Source of the DNA: Bacillus sp. N1-1
GTDB lineage: Bacteria; Bacillota; Bacilli; Bacillales; Guptibacillaceae
Length of the DNA: 64,000 nt
NCBI RefSeq assembly: GCF_009818105.1
Contig: NZ_CP046564.1
Coordinates: 1,798,001-1,862,000 of the forward strand
Direction: 5' to 3'
The notes below the pieces were generated by a model, which saw nothing but the letters and a program-made list of their open reading frames with translations, did no database searches and was not told the origin of the DNA. The position numbers and the translations under genes are program-made. Below, piece after piece: positions 1 to 8,895 of the stretch (position 1 is the first letter of the stretch; every line of letters begins with the position of its first letter).

Positions 1-16
1 TGAACGACCCACTCAC

Positions 17-35
17 AATTGCAACATTTGCAATT
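17..35. promoter_or_regulatory. Inverted repeat upstream of pdhA
   Basis: AATTGCAA at 17-24 and TTGCAATT at 28-35 form a perfect 8-bp inverted repeat with a 3-base spacer, 43 bases before the pdhA start. No T-run follows, so it is not a terminator. It could be an operator or a weak leader hairpin. The function is inferred only. Confidence 0.35.
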
Positions 36-60
36 CAATAATCTATCTCTTTATGAATGA

Positions 61-1161
<1,101 letters not shown>

Positions 1162-1164
1162 GCT

Positions 1165-2142
1165 ATGGCGCAAATGACAATGATTCAAGCAATCACTGAT
1201 GCGATGCGTACGGAGTTGAAAAATGACGAGAACGTACTCGTGTTTGGTGAAGACGTAGGTCAAAACGGCGGCGTTTTCCGTGCGACAGAAGGACTTCAAA
1301 AGGAATTTGGCGAAGATCGCGTGTTCGATACTCCGCTTGCTGAATCAGGTATCGGTGGTATGTCTATCGGACTTGCACTTACTGGATTCCGTCCAGTACC
1401 AGAAGTTCAATTCTTTGGTTTCGTATACGAGGTAATGGATGCTATTTCTGGTCAAATGGCACGTCTTCGTTACCGTTCAGGCGGCTCTTTCCACGCGCCG
1501 ATTACTGTACGCTCACCATTTGGTGGAGGAGTTAAAACTCCTGAGCTTCATGCGGATAGCCTTGAAGGTCTTATGGCTCAACAGCCAGGACTTAAAGTAG
1601 TAATCCCTTCTAACCCTTATGATGCAAAAGGACTTCTAATTTCTGCGATCCGTGATAACGATCCAGTTATTTTCCTTGAGCACATGAAGCTTTATCGCTC
1701 TTTCCGTCAGGAAGTTCCTGAAGAAGAGTACACAATTGAAATAGGTAAAGCTGAAGTTAAACGTGAAGGTACTGACATCACAATCGTAACTTACGGTGCG
1801 ATGGTTCAGGCTTCACTTAAAGCTGCTGAAGAGCTTGAGAAGAACGATATTAGTGCAGAAGTAATCGACCTTCGTACGGTGAGCCCACTCGACATTGATA
1901 CAATTATTGCTTCTGTTGAGAAAACAAACCGTGCAATTGTCGTGCAAGAAGCTCAAAAGCAAGCTGGAATTGCTGCTAACGTTGTTGCAGAAATCAATGA
2001 CCGCGCAATCCTAAGTCTTGAAGCACCAGTACTTCGCGTAGCTGCACCAGATACTGTATTTGCATTCTCTGCAGCTGAAGATGTATGGCTTCCTGATCAT
2101 ACTGATATTATCGAAAAAGCAACTCAAGTTGTTAATTTCTAA
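1165..2142 (+). CDS. pdhB: Pyruvate dehydrogenase E1 component, beta subunit
   Basis: E1-beta, which pairs with PdhA to form the thiamine diphosphate site of pyruvate dehydrogenase in the cytoplasm. The protein has 325 residues, the usual length. It shows the transketolase pyrimidine-binding fold followed by the C-terminal transketolase domain. Early motifs FGEDVG and [10 protein letters not shown] are typical of E1-beta. The AAAGGAG ribosome binding site lies inside the end of pdhA, so the two are probably translationally coupled. A 98-base gap with a hairpin separates it from pdhC, unlike the tight junctions elsewhere in the operon. Confidence 0.97.
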   Translation: MAQMTMIQAITDAMRTELKNDENVLVFGEDVGQNGGVFRATEGLQKEFGEDRVFDTPLAESGIGGMSIGLALTGFRPVPEVQFFGFVYEVMDAISGQMARLRYRSGGSFHAPITVRSPFGGGVKTPELHADSLEGLMAQQPGLKVVIPSNPYDAKGLLISAIRDNDPVIFLEHMKLYRSFRQEVPEEEYTIEIGKAEVKREGTDITIVTYGAMVQASLKAAEELEKNDISAEVIDLRTVSPLDIDTIIASVEKTNRAIVVQEAQKQAGIAANVVAEINDRAILSLEAPVLRVAAPDTVFAFSAAEDVWLPDHTDIIEKATQVVNF

Positions 2143-2162
2143 TTAACTCTTTATAAAAAACA

Positions 2163-2194
2163 TGAAGTGAAGCTGCGATCCGCGCTTCGCTTCA
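2163..2194 (+). promoter_or_regulatory. Intercistronic stem-loop between pdhB and pdhC
   Basis: An 11-bp stem, 2163-2173 against 2184-2194 with one G-U pair, has a 10-base loop. No T-run follows directly, so read-through into pdhC is expected. Such hairpins often mark RNA processing, partial termination or mRNA stabilisation and may set different E1 and E2/E3 levels. The role is inferred. Confidence 0.6.
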
Positions 2195-2240
2195 GATCTT
2201 ATATGAGCAAAATTTTTCTACAATTAGGAGGCGAAGTCCC

Positions 2241-3554
2241 GTGGCATTTCAATTTAAGATGCCGGATATCGGTGAAGGTATCCATGAAGGCGAAATCGTA
2301 AAATGGTTTGTTAAATCCGGAGATGAAGTTAAAGAAGACGATATTCTTGCAGAAGTACAAAACGACAAAGCTGTTGTTGAAATTCCTTCTCCAGTAGACG
2401 GAACAGTGAAAGAAGTTCACGCTGAAGAAGGCGCAACTGTAATCGTTGGAGACGTAGTGATTACTTTCGACGCAGAAGGTTATGAAGATGCAGAAGAAGA
2501 ACCTGCAGCTGAACAGCCTCAAGCGGAAGAAGAAGCTCCTAAAGCGGAAGCTAAATCAGAAGCAAAAGAAGATAGCGCTGGATCAAAACCACTTCCTGAA
2601 GATGAAGAAGAAACAGATCCAACAAAACGCGTTATCGCTATGCCTGCAGTACGTAAGTATGCTCGTGAAAACGGCGTAAGCATTTCTAAAGTATCTGGTT
2701 CAGGTAAAAATGGTCGCGTCGTAAAAGAAGACATCGACACTCACCTAAATGGTGGAGGCGAAACGGCTTCTGAAGCTCCAGCAGCGTCAGAAGAAAAAGC
2801 TGAAGCGAAGCAAGAAACGGCTACTACATCAGCTCAACCACAAGCATCTGCACAGCCGGAAACTCGTGAGAAGATGAAAGGTATGCGTAAAGCAATTGCG
2901 AAAGCAATGGTTAACTCGAAGCATACTGCTCCACACGTAACTCATATGGATGAAGTTGTTGTAACAGATCTTGTTGCTCACCGTAAGAAATTCAAACAAT
3001 ATGCTGCAGACAAAGATGTGAAGCTAACTTACCTTCCATACGTTGTGAAAGCTCTTGTTTCTGCACTTCGCGAATTCCCTATGTTGAATGCATCAATCGA
3101 TGATTCTACAGAAGAAATCGTACACAAGCATTATTACAACATCGGTATCGCTGCTAACACTGACGCTGGACTAGTTGTTCCTGTCGTAAAAGAAGCAGAC
3201 CGTAAGCCACTTCTTAATGTTTCATCTGAAATTAATGAGTTGGCTAAAAAAGCTCGCGATGGTAAACTATCAGGGGACGATATGAAAGGTAGCACATGTA
3301 CTATTTCTAACCTGGGTTCTGCTGGTGGTCAATGGTTCACTCCAATCATCAACAATCCGGATGCTGCTATTCTTGGTATTGGTCGTATTGAGGAGAAGCC
3401 AGTTGTTATCGACGGAGAAATCGTTGCTGCACCTGTTCTTGCTCTATCGATCAGCTACGACCACAGACTTATTGATGGCGTAACAGCACAACTTGCTCTT
3501 AATCACATCAAACGTCTGTTGAACGATCCACAACTCTTAATGATGGAGGCGTAA
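2241..3554 (+). CDS. pdhC: Pyruvate dehydrogenase E2, dihydrolipoyl acetyltransferase
   Basis: Core E2 subunit. It carries the acetyl group on a lipoyl-lysine and transfers it to CoA. The 437 residues contain one N-terminal lipoyl domain with the lipoylated lysine at K43 (motif NDKAVVE). An acidic, Ala-rich linker leads to the peripheral subunit-binding domain, about 130-165. A second Ala/Glu/Gln linker leads to the catalytic acetyltransferase domain with the DHRxxDG motif, His near residue 408. The start is GTG at 2241 behind a strong AGGAGG. pdhD follows after 4 bases. Confidence 0.97.
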   Translation: MAFQFKMPDIGEGIHEGEIVKWFVKSGDEVKEDDILAEVQNDKAVVEIPSPVDGTVKEVHAEEGATVIVGDVVITFDAEGYEDAEEEPAAEQPQAEEEAPKAEAKSEAKEDSAGSKPLPEDEEETDPTKRVIAMPAVRKYARENGVSISKVSGSGKNGRVVKEDIDTHLNGGGETASEAPAASEEKAEAKQETATTSAQPQASAQPETREKMKGMRKAIAKAMVNSKHTAPHVTHMDEVVVTDLVAHRKKFKQYAADKDVKLTYLPYVVKALVSALREFPMLNASIDDSTEEIVHKHYYNIGIAANTDAGLVVPVVKEADRKPLLNVSSEINELAKKARDGKLSGDDMKGSTCTISNLGSAGGQWFTPIINNPDAAILGIGRIEEKPVVIDGEIVAAPVLALSISYDHRLIDGVTAQLALNHIKRLLNDPQLLMMEA

Positions 3555-3558
3555 TAAT

Positions 3559-4968
3559 ATGGTAGTAGGAGATTTTCCAATCGAATTAGACACACTTGTA
3601 GTAGGAGCTGGACCAGGTGGATATGTGGCTGCAATCCGTGCAGCACAGCTTGGTCAAAAAGTTGCCATTGCTGACAAAGGCACTCTAGGCGGAGTTTGCT
3701 TAAACGTTGGTTGTATTCCTTCAAAAGCAATGATCAATGCATCTCATAAATATGAGTCTGCAAAGCACTCCGATGATATCGGAATCACAGCTGAGAACGT
3801 GAGCGTCGACATGAAAAAAGTTCAGGAGTGGAAGTCTTCTGTTGTTGACAAGCTTACTGGCGGCGTAGCAGGACTTATGAAATCAAATAAAGTTGATGTA
3901 ATCAGCGGTGAAGTTTATTTCGTCGATAAGAACACAGTTCGTATCATGGACGAAAAGAACTCTCAAACGTATACATTCAACAATTGCATCATCGCAACAG
4001 GATCTCGCCCAATCGAACTTCCAAGCTTCAAATGGAGCAAGCGCGTTATTTCTTCAACTGGTGCACTTGCACTTGACGAAGTTCCTAAGAAAATGGTTGT
4101 TATCGGCGGAGGATACATTGGAATCGAACTTGGTACTGTGTATGCAAACTTCGGTACTGAAGTAACAATCCTTGAGGGTACGAAGCAGATCCTACCTGGA
4201 TTCGAAAAACAAATGAGCTCTCTTGTTTCTCGTCGTCTTAAGAAGAAAGGTAATGTAGAAATCATTACTCAAGCTCTTGCGCAAGGCGTTGAAGAAACAG
4301 AAGACGGCGTAACAGTAACAGCAGAAATCAAAGGTGAAACGAAGACGTTTGACGCTGATTATGTTCTAGTTACAGTTGGCCGTAAGCCAAATACAAATGA
4401 AATCGGTCTTGAAGAACTTGGCGTTGAAATGACGGATAAAGGTCTTGTGAAGATCGACAAGCAGTGTCGTACAAACTTCGATAACATCTATGCAATTGGT
4501 GATATCGTAGAAGGTCCAGCACTTGCTCATAAAGCTTCTTATGAAGGTAAAGTAGCTGCAGAAGTAATCGGCGGTGAAAACTCAGTAATTGATTACCTTG
4601 CAATCCCTGCAGTGGTATTCTCAGATCCAGAACTCGCTTCAGTTGGTTATACTGAACAAGAAGCAAAAGATCAAGGATTCGAAGTGAAGGCATCTAAATT
4701 CCCATTCGGCGCTAACGGCCGTGCATTGTCTCTTAACGACAGTGAAGGATTTATGAAGCTTATCACTCGTAAAGAAGATGGCCTAGTGATCGGCGCTCAA
4801 ATTGCTGGTCCTAACGCTTCTGATATGATTGCTGAGCTTGGTCTTGCAATCGAAGCTGGTATGACAGCTGAAGACATTGCACTAACTATTCATGCTCACC
4901 CAACACTTGGAGAAATTACAATGGAAGCTGCTGAAGTAGCTCTAGGTACTCCAATTCATATTGGTTAA
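3559..4968 (+). CDS. pdhD: Dihydrolipoamide dehydrogenase (E3)
   Basis: FAD flavoprotein that reoxidises dihydrolipoamide and reduces NAD+. It is shared by 2-oxo acid dehydrogenase complexes. The 469-residue protein has the N-terminal FAD motif GAGPGG, the redox disulfide C47/C52 in [11 protein letters not shown], a second dinucleotide fold (GGGYIG) and the C-terminal His-Glu pair H447/E452 in HPTLGE. Last gene of the pdh operon, followed by a strong terminator. Its ribosome binding site lies in the end of pdhC. Confidence 0.97.
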   Translation: MVVGDFPIELDTLVVGAGPGGYVAAIRAAQLGQKVAIADKGTLGGVCLNVGCIPSKAMINASHKYESAKHSDDIGITAENVSVDMKKVQEWKSSVVDKLTGGVAGLMKSNKVDVISGEVYFVDKNTVRIMDEKNSQTYTFNNCIIATGSRPIELPSFKWSKRVISSTGALALDEVPKKMVVIGGGYIGIELGTVYANFGTEVTILEGTKQILPGFEKQMSSLVSRRLKKKGNVEIITQALAQGVEETEDGVTVTAEIKGETKTFDADYVLVTVGRKPNTNEIGLEELGVEMTDKGLVKIDKQCRTNFDNIYAIGDIVEGPALAHKASYEGKVAAEVIGGENSVIDYLAIPAVVFSDPELASVGYTEQEAKDQGFEVKASKFPFGANGRALSLNDSEGFMKLITRKEDGLVIGAQIAGPNASDMIAELGLAIEAGMTAEDIALTIHAHPTLGEITMEAAEVALGTPIHIG

Positions 4969-4978
4969 TTTCTTATTA

Positions 4979-5014
4979 AAAACTTCGGAGACACTAGGTC
5001 TCCGAAGTTTTTTT
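4979..5014 (+). terminator. Rho-independent terminator of pdhABCD
   Basis: A 12-bp perfect stem (4981-4992 with 4998-5009) and a 5-base loop are followed by a run of seven T. It ends the pdh operon. Confidence 0.95.
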
Positions 5015-5121
5015 GATGAGCGAAACTTGTTTTAGAATTGATTGAGGAAGAGAAGCAATTTTTAGCGATAAGAGGACATACATATAAATAGAATAATTGC
5101 TTCTAGTAGAGGTGGTGTGGA

Positions 5122-5358
5122 ATGTATTGAAAAGTACTTTGCTTTCAGTTCATGATCTGGTTTGCTTTTTTTCAAATCATTCATCATTCTCCACGTGATC
5201 CTATTGGATTTAAGATTGTATTGTTTCTCGTTTTTCTCTATCTGATTTGTACGATTTCAATACAAATGGTGAAGAGAGGGAAGGAGCTTCTTTTTCTCAT
5301 TTCTTTCTCTACAACAATTGCATTAGTCATTAATTATTTCTATATCTTAATAATATGA
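5122..5358 (+). pseudogene. Possible small membrane protein interrupted by an early stop
   Basis: An open frame from ATG 5152 gives 68 residues, very hydrophobic, with about two membrane segments and a basic patch (VKRGKE) between them. No ribosome binding site precedes 5152. A good one (AGAGGTGG) precedes an in-frame ATG at 5122, but codon 3 is TGA (5128-5130). The gene may be broken by a TGG-to-TGA change, may start internally, or may be chance. I do not recognise the product. It lies between the pdh terminator and the BCCT terminator. Confidence 0.35.
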
Positions 5359-5372
5359 GTTGTAGTCCATAC

Positions 5373-5405
5373 AAAAGCGCACTACCAATTTGGCAGTGCG
5401 CTTTT
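5373..5405. terminator. Bidirectional terminator
   Basis: An 11-bp stem (AAAAGCGCACT with AGTGCGCTTTT) at 5373-5383 and 5395-5405 is flanked by A and T runs. It works for transcripts from both sides and overlaps the approach to the BCCT stop codon. Confidence 0.85.
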
Positions 5406-5406
5406 A

Positions 5407-6918
5407 TTATTTTGGCTCATCTTTTTTAGGTGGTCTTGACGGTATTTTCTCTTGTTTAAAAGCTTTTAATAGAGAGATAACCATACCGATGATGATAATA
5501 GCAAACGGGAAAGCGGCTATGATAGACGCAGTTTGCAGAGCACCCAGGCCACCAGACCAAAGGAGAACTGCAGCAGCAGATGACTGAATCACACCCCAAG
5601 TTAATTTCACTTTGGTAGAAGGATTCATACTTCCGTTCGTCGTTTGCATTCCAAGAACAAATGTTGCTGAGTCAGCCGATGTAATAAAGAAGGTACTGAT
5701 TAGTAAAATCGCAATGATCGACATGATCGTACCAAGTGGATATTGCTCTAATACAGCGAACAGCGCAACTTCCATACCCTGGTTGTTAATAATGTCGTAA
5801 ATACCTGTTCCGGCCATATCAAGTGAAATGGCTGAACCTCCAAACACGGAGAACCATAATCCACCGAAAATAGTTGGCACTAAAAGAACGCCAAGAACAA
5901 ATTCTCTAATCGTTCTACCTTTTGATACACGAGCGATAAAGGTTCCTACAAATGGCGCCCAGGCAATCCACCATGCCCAGTAGAAAATTGTCCAGCTTTG
6001 AATCCATGATGACCCTTCAAATGGTCTCATACGAAGACTCATGCTAGGTAAATTTTGAATATAAGAACCGAGCGTTGAAGTAAACAGATCCATAATAAAG
6101 TTTGTCGGTCCTGCAAAGAGTAGGAAGAACATAAGTAATATCGCAAGGACAATGTTTGTATTACTTAAATATTTAATTCCTTTTGAAATTCCAGTTGAAG
6201 CCGAGATCATATAGAGAACTGTTACAATCAAAATAATGATTAACTGTGTTGTAAATGAATTTTCGATCCCTGTTAAATAAGAAATTCCTCCACCAATTTG
6301 TGAAGCTCCGAATCCAAGTGAAGTAGCGACGCCGAATACAGTTGCAATAACTGCGATCACGTCAATTAATTTACCGATTGGCCCATTTACCCGCTCTCCA
6401 AGAATCGGATAGAAAATGGCACTAATAAGGCCTGGTGCACCTTTTCTAAATTTAAAGAATGCTAATGCTAAAGCAACAACCGTATAAATGCCCCACGGAT
6501 GAAGTCCCCAATGGAAGAAACTATATTGGAATGCAAGTCGTGCTGCTTCATCTGACTGAGAAGCTGCGCCGGCAGGTGGATCGTAATAGTGGAACATTGG
6601 CTCAGCAACGCCCCAGAATACAAGTCCAATTCCCATTCCGGCTGAGAATAACATTGCGAACCATGTAATTAGATTATACTCGGGTACATCTGTTTCTTTT
6701 CCAAGGCGAAGTCTCCCGTACTTCGAAAAAATAAGATAGATCGCAAAAATAAGAAAGCCTGACGCTGCTAATAAATAAAACCATCCAAATTTCACCTGAA
6801 TAAAGGTTTGTAGTGAAGATGTTGTTGCGTCTAAAGACTCTGGAGAAATGGACCCCCATGAAATAAAGATAAGAGATAATACTACAGAGATTATAAAGAC
6901 TGCTGTAAGCTTATTCAA
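5407..6918 (-). CDS. BCCT family betaine/choline/carnitine transporter
   Basis: A 503-residue, 12-segment membrane transporter of the BCCT family (OpuD/BetP type), which imports glycine betaine or related osmolytes with sodium. The family signature is clear: the Trp-rich stretch FYWAWWIAWAPFVGTF followed by ARVSKGRTIREF. The start is TTG at 6918, with AAAGGTGATG about nine bases upstream. Upstream ATGs run into a stop after a few codons. It stands alone between the pdh operon and a divergent lipoprotein gene and is not part of the conserved gene order. The exact substrate cannot be told. A long C-terminal osmosensory domain is absent. Confidence 0.92.
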   Translation of the reverse strand: MNKLTAVFIISVVLSLIFISWGSISPESLDATTSSLQTFIQVKFGWFYLLAASGFLIFAIYLIFSKYGRLRLGKETDVPEYNLITWFAMLFSAGMGIGLVFWGVAEPMFHYYDPPAGAASQSDEAARLAFQYSFFHWGLHPWGIYTVVALALAFFKFRKGAPGLISAIFYPILGERVNGPIGKLIDVIAVIATVFGVATSLGFGASQIGGGISYLTGIENSFTTQLIIILIVTVLYMISASTGISKGIKYLSNTNIVLAILLMFFLLFAGPTNFIMDLFTSTLGSYIQNLPSMSLRMRPFEGSSWIQSWTIFYWAWWIAWAPFVGTFIARVSKGRTIREFVLGVLLVPTIFGGLWFSVFGGSAISLDMAGTGIYDIINNQGMEVALFAVLEQYPLGTIMSIIAILLISTFFITSADSATFVLGMQTTNGSMNPSTKVKLTWGVIQSSAAAVLLWSGGLGALQTASIIAAFPFAIIIIGMVISLLKAFKQEKIPSRPPKKDEPK

Positions 6919-7267
6919 ATTTCATCATCACCTTTCTGAATAACTAACTGTACTTTCATCCGAAAAGCTTTTTTAATAAATCAGAAATAAGATGCATGTG
7001 TACTCAATTTCACCTGTCGTTACCAAAACTATGCAACGAGCACCCTATTTCCTATTATTAACAGGCTTTGTAACGGATCGCGAAATTTGCCACGTTGTCT
7101 AGTATATTTGTTGAAATCAACGTTGTAAAGGAAAAAACCATGTCAGAGAGGTAGTCAGAATTGTAGGATAATGAAAAGGAATTTGTTGGTTAAATGTGAC
7201 ATTCTTCTCTTTCTCCTGTTCCATAATTGGTTTATGATGAAAGGAGACTACATAAGGAGAGAGAGAA
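6919..7267. other. Divergent intergenic region
   Basis: These 349 bases separate the divergent BCCT and deacetylase genes and must hold both promoters. I see AT-rich stretches and a GATAAT at 7167-7172 without a convincing -35 partner. There is no ORF with a ribosome binding site and no strong hairpin. Confidence 0.5.
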
Positions 7268-8149
7268 ATGACAAATACGTTAAAATGGATGATGTTGGCA
7301 ATACTGCTTTTTGCAGCTGCTTGCTCAACAAATGCAGGAACAGAAACAAATACCGATGCATCAAAAAACGAAGCTAGTAATAGCGAACAGGCGCCGAATG
7401 AGCAAGAAGCGAGCGATGACTCTTCTAATGAAGAAGCAGATTCAAAAGAGTCGAGTGATGCTGAACAAGAGGAGCAGAAAGAGGAAGAAGAGGCCACTGC
7501 TGAAGAGACAGAGCCTGAATATCGTTTGAATGAGGCATTTTGGGGATTTGAACCAATAAATGATGCTCCGGCTGAAGCAGTGCTTCTTACAATCGATGAT
7601 GCACCAGATAAAAATTCGGTTGAAATGGCAAAGACGCTTAAAAACCTTGATGCTCCTGCGATTTTCTTTGTGAATGGTCATTTTATTGATACTGATGAAG
7701 AAAAGGCTAGATTAAAGGAAATATATGATATGGGCTTTGCAATTGGCAATCATACGATGACACATGCTGATTTGAAATCTTTATCTAAGGATGAGCAAAG
7801 GGAAGAGATTTTGAAATTAAATGAGATGATTGAAGAAGTAATTGGGGAGAAGCCGAAGTTTTTTAGAGCGCCATTCGGATCAAACACCGATTATTCTAAG
7901 TCACTAGCTAAAGAAGAAGGCATGCTTGTGATGAATTGGACGTATGGATATGATTGGGTAAAGGAATATCAAAATAAAGCTGCACTAGCTGACATTATGG
8001 TCAATTCACCACTTCTACAAAATGGAGCAAACTTGCTTATGCATGACCGTGATTGGACAGCTGCCGCCATGAGTGACATTGTGTCCGGTTTAAGAGATAA
8101 AGATTATGATCTCATCAATCCAGAAAAAATAGAAACAGTTAAAAAATAA
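7268..8149 (+). CDS. Lipoprotein polysaccharide deacetylase (NodB fold)
   Basis: A secreted, membrane-anchored carbohydrate esterase family 4 protein of 293 residues. The N-terminus is a lipoprotein signal with FAAAC, so Cys19 should be lipidated. Residues about 20-85 are a Glu/Ser/Ala-rich acidic spacer. The NodB domain follows with IDDAP (a variant of TFDDGP), the zinc pair HTMTH, FRAPFG and the late LMHD motif. The likely substrate is peptidoglycan or another N-acetylated glycan; which one is unknown. The start has a GGAGAG site. It stands alone and ends at a terminator shared with the convergent gene. Confidence 0.88.
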   Translation: MTNTLKWMMLAILLFAAACSTNAGTETNTDASKNEASNSEQAPNEQEASDDSSNEEADSKESSDAEQEEQKEEEEATAEETEPEYRLNEAFWGFEPINDAPAEAVLLTIDDAPDKNSVEMAKTLKNLDAPAIFFVNGHFIDTDEEKARLKEIYDMGFAIGNHTMTHADLKSLSKDEQREEILKLNEMIEEVIGEKPKFFRAPFGSNTDYSKSLAKEEGMLVMNWTYGYDWVKEYQNKAALADIMVNSPLLQNGANLLMHDRDWTAAAMSDIVSGLRDKDYDLINPEKIETVKK

Positions 8150-8175
8150 ACAGCCATTTGGCTGTTTATTTTTTT
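8145..8175. terminator. Bidirectional terminator between convergent genes
   Basis: The stem AAATAAACAGCC with GGCTGTTTATTT is followed by a T-run to 8175. It ends the deacetylase gene and, on the other strand, the DUF1885-like gene. Confidence 0.9.
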
Positions 8176-8543
8176 GCATATCGCATTTTCCGACCATTAA
8201 AAAGGATGAGATCTGCTTTCAGTTTTGTAGCAAGAAATTTACATAGTTCATTTGCTTTAGCTTTATCACCATGAGTCGAATGATCAGGTAGAACAATCTG
8301 TATCCTTTTCTCAACTAGACCAATTACAATTGTACGGTAAGCATCATTTTTGCCTCTTAAATAAAACCATCCATCAGAGTCAGCATTTTCAACAAGTGTA
8401 TAAGGAAAAGCAAAGTCACCATACGACCAGGAAAGCTGTTCTCCAGTTTTCGAAGTAATGTTCATGTAATAAGTGAGCAGTTCTTTAACGTGAATGAGTG
8501 ACAGATCGTCTGTTACTGGAGTGAGATAAGCGCTTTGTGGCAT
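8166..8543 (-). CDS. DUF1885-like cytoplasmic protein
   Basis: A 125-residue soluble protein with no signal or membrane segment. Motifs TGEQLSW, THGDKAKANELCKFLA and LFNGRKM recall the small Bacillaceae DUF1885 family, for which I know a structure but no function. The preferred start is the ATG at 8543, five bases after AAAGGAGG. A TTG at 8546 sits too close to that site. Single gene facing away from the SR1 promoter region. The family assignment is from memory. Confidence 0.75.
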   Translation of the reverse strand: MPQSAYLTPVTDDLSLIHVKELLTYYMNITSKTGEQLSWSYGDFAFPYTLVENADSDGWFYLRGKNDAYRTIVIGLVEKRIQIVLPDHSTHGDKAKANELCKFLATKLKADLILFNGRKMRYAKK

Positions 8544-8638
8544 CAAATCCTCCTTTCTTCATCCCCATTAGTTTACAGGCAAATTTGTTTTCTGACAATT
8601 AGTAGTTTAGAACACATAATAGCGCAAAAAGAATATAA

Positions 8639-8715
8639 TGTGATATACAATATAGTGTTGACAAAACAATTGTGACACACTATTATGGAATTAAGCGAAA
8701 CGGAAGCGTTTTCAA
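8639..8715 (+). promoter_or_regulatory. SR1 promoter with CcpN boxes and a cre-like site
   Basis: Sigma-A promoter TTGACA (8658-8663), 17-base spacer, TATTAT (8681-8686). TGTGATATACA at 8639-8649 fits the reported CcpN box TRTGHYATAYW in all positions. TGTGACACACT at 8671-8681, between -35 and -10, fits at 10 of 11. Their centres are 32 bp apart. A cre-like sequence at 8700-8715, just after the likely start, differs from the CcpA consensus at one position. This predicts repression on sugars. Confidence 0.82.
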
Positions 8716-8738
8716 AACTAACTTAAGGGGTGTTGAGA

Positions 8739-8852
8739 ATGGGTATTATCATTTGCCAAACTTGCGAAAAAACGATTGATCACGTTCATGAAGAGAAGGT
8801 AAGCACACTTTATAGCAGATGTCCGGAATGCAATAAGAAAGATAAAAAATAA
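8739..8852 (+). CDS. SR1P, GapA-binding peptide encoded in SR1
   Basis: A 37-residue peptide beginning MGIIICQTC, with EKVSTLY in the middle and a CPEC pair near the end. The pattern MG-I-CQ-C ... EKV-TLY matches B. subtilis SR1P, which binds GapA and promotes the GapA-RNase J1 interaction. The ribosome binding site AAGGGGTG is seven bases upstream. The four cysteines suggest metal binding, which is unproven. The C-terminus is Lys-rich and differs from B. subtilis. The ORF is too short for usual gene calling. Confidence 0.88.
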   Translation: MGIIICQTCEKTIDHVHEEKVSTLYSRCPECNKKDKK

Positions 8853-8865
8853 TTTTGATAAGACA

Positions 8866-8895
8866 AAGAGGCGGCCATATGGCCGCCTCTTATTT
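8866..8895. terminator. Bidirectional terminator of SR1 and speA
   Basis: A 10-bp GC-rich stem (8867-8876 with 8881-8890) and an ATAT loop are followed by TATTT. It ends SR1 on the plus strand and speA, whose stop overlaps its edge, on the minus strand. Confidence 0.88.

Larger units (their letters stand above)
8693..8895 (+). ncRNA. sr1: SR1 dual-function regulatory RNA
   Basis: From the predicted start near 8693 to the terminator T-rich end the transcript is about 203 nt, against 205 nt for B. subtilis SR1. It lies beside speA, as in B. subtilis, and encodes an SR1P-like peptide. In B. subtilis SR1 base-pairs with ahrC mRNA to inhibit translation of the arginine regulator, and its peptide binds glyceraldehyde-3-phosphate dehydrogenase. 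The identification rests on position, size, the encoded peptide and operator matches. Confidence 0.85.

Noticed and set aside
2482..2740. Frames on both strands inside the pdhC linker
   Set aside because: Low-complexity Glu/Ala/Lys coding sequence of the E2 linker opens other frames by chance.
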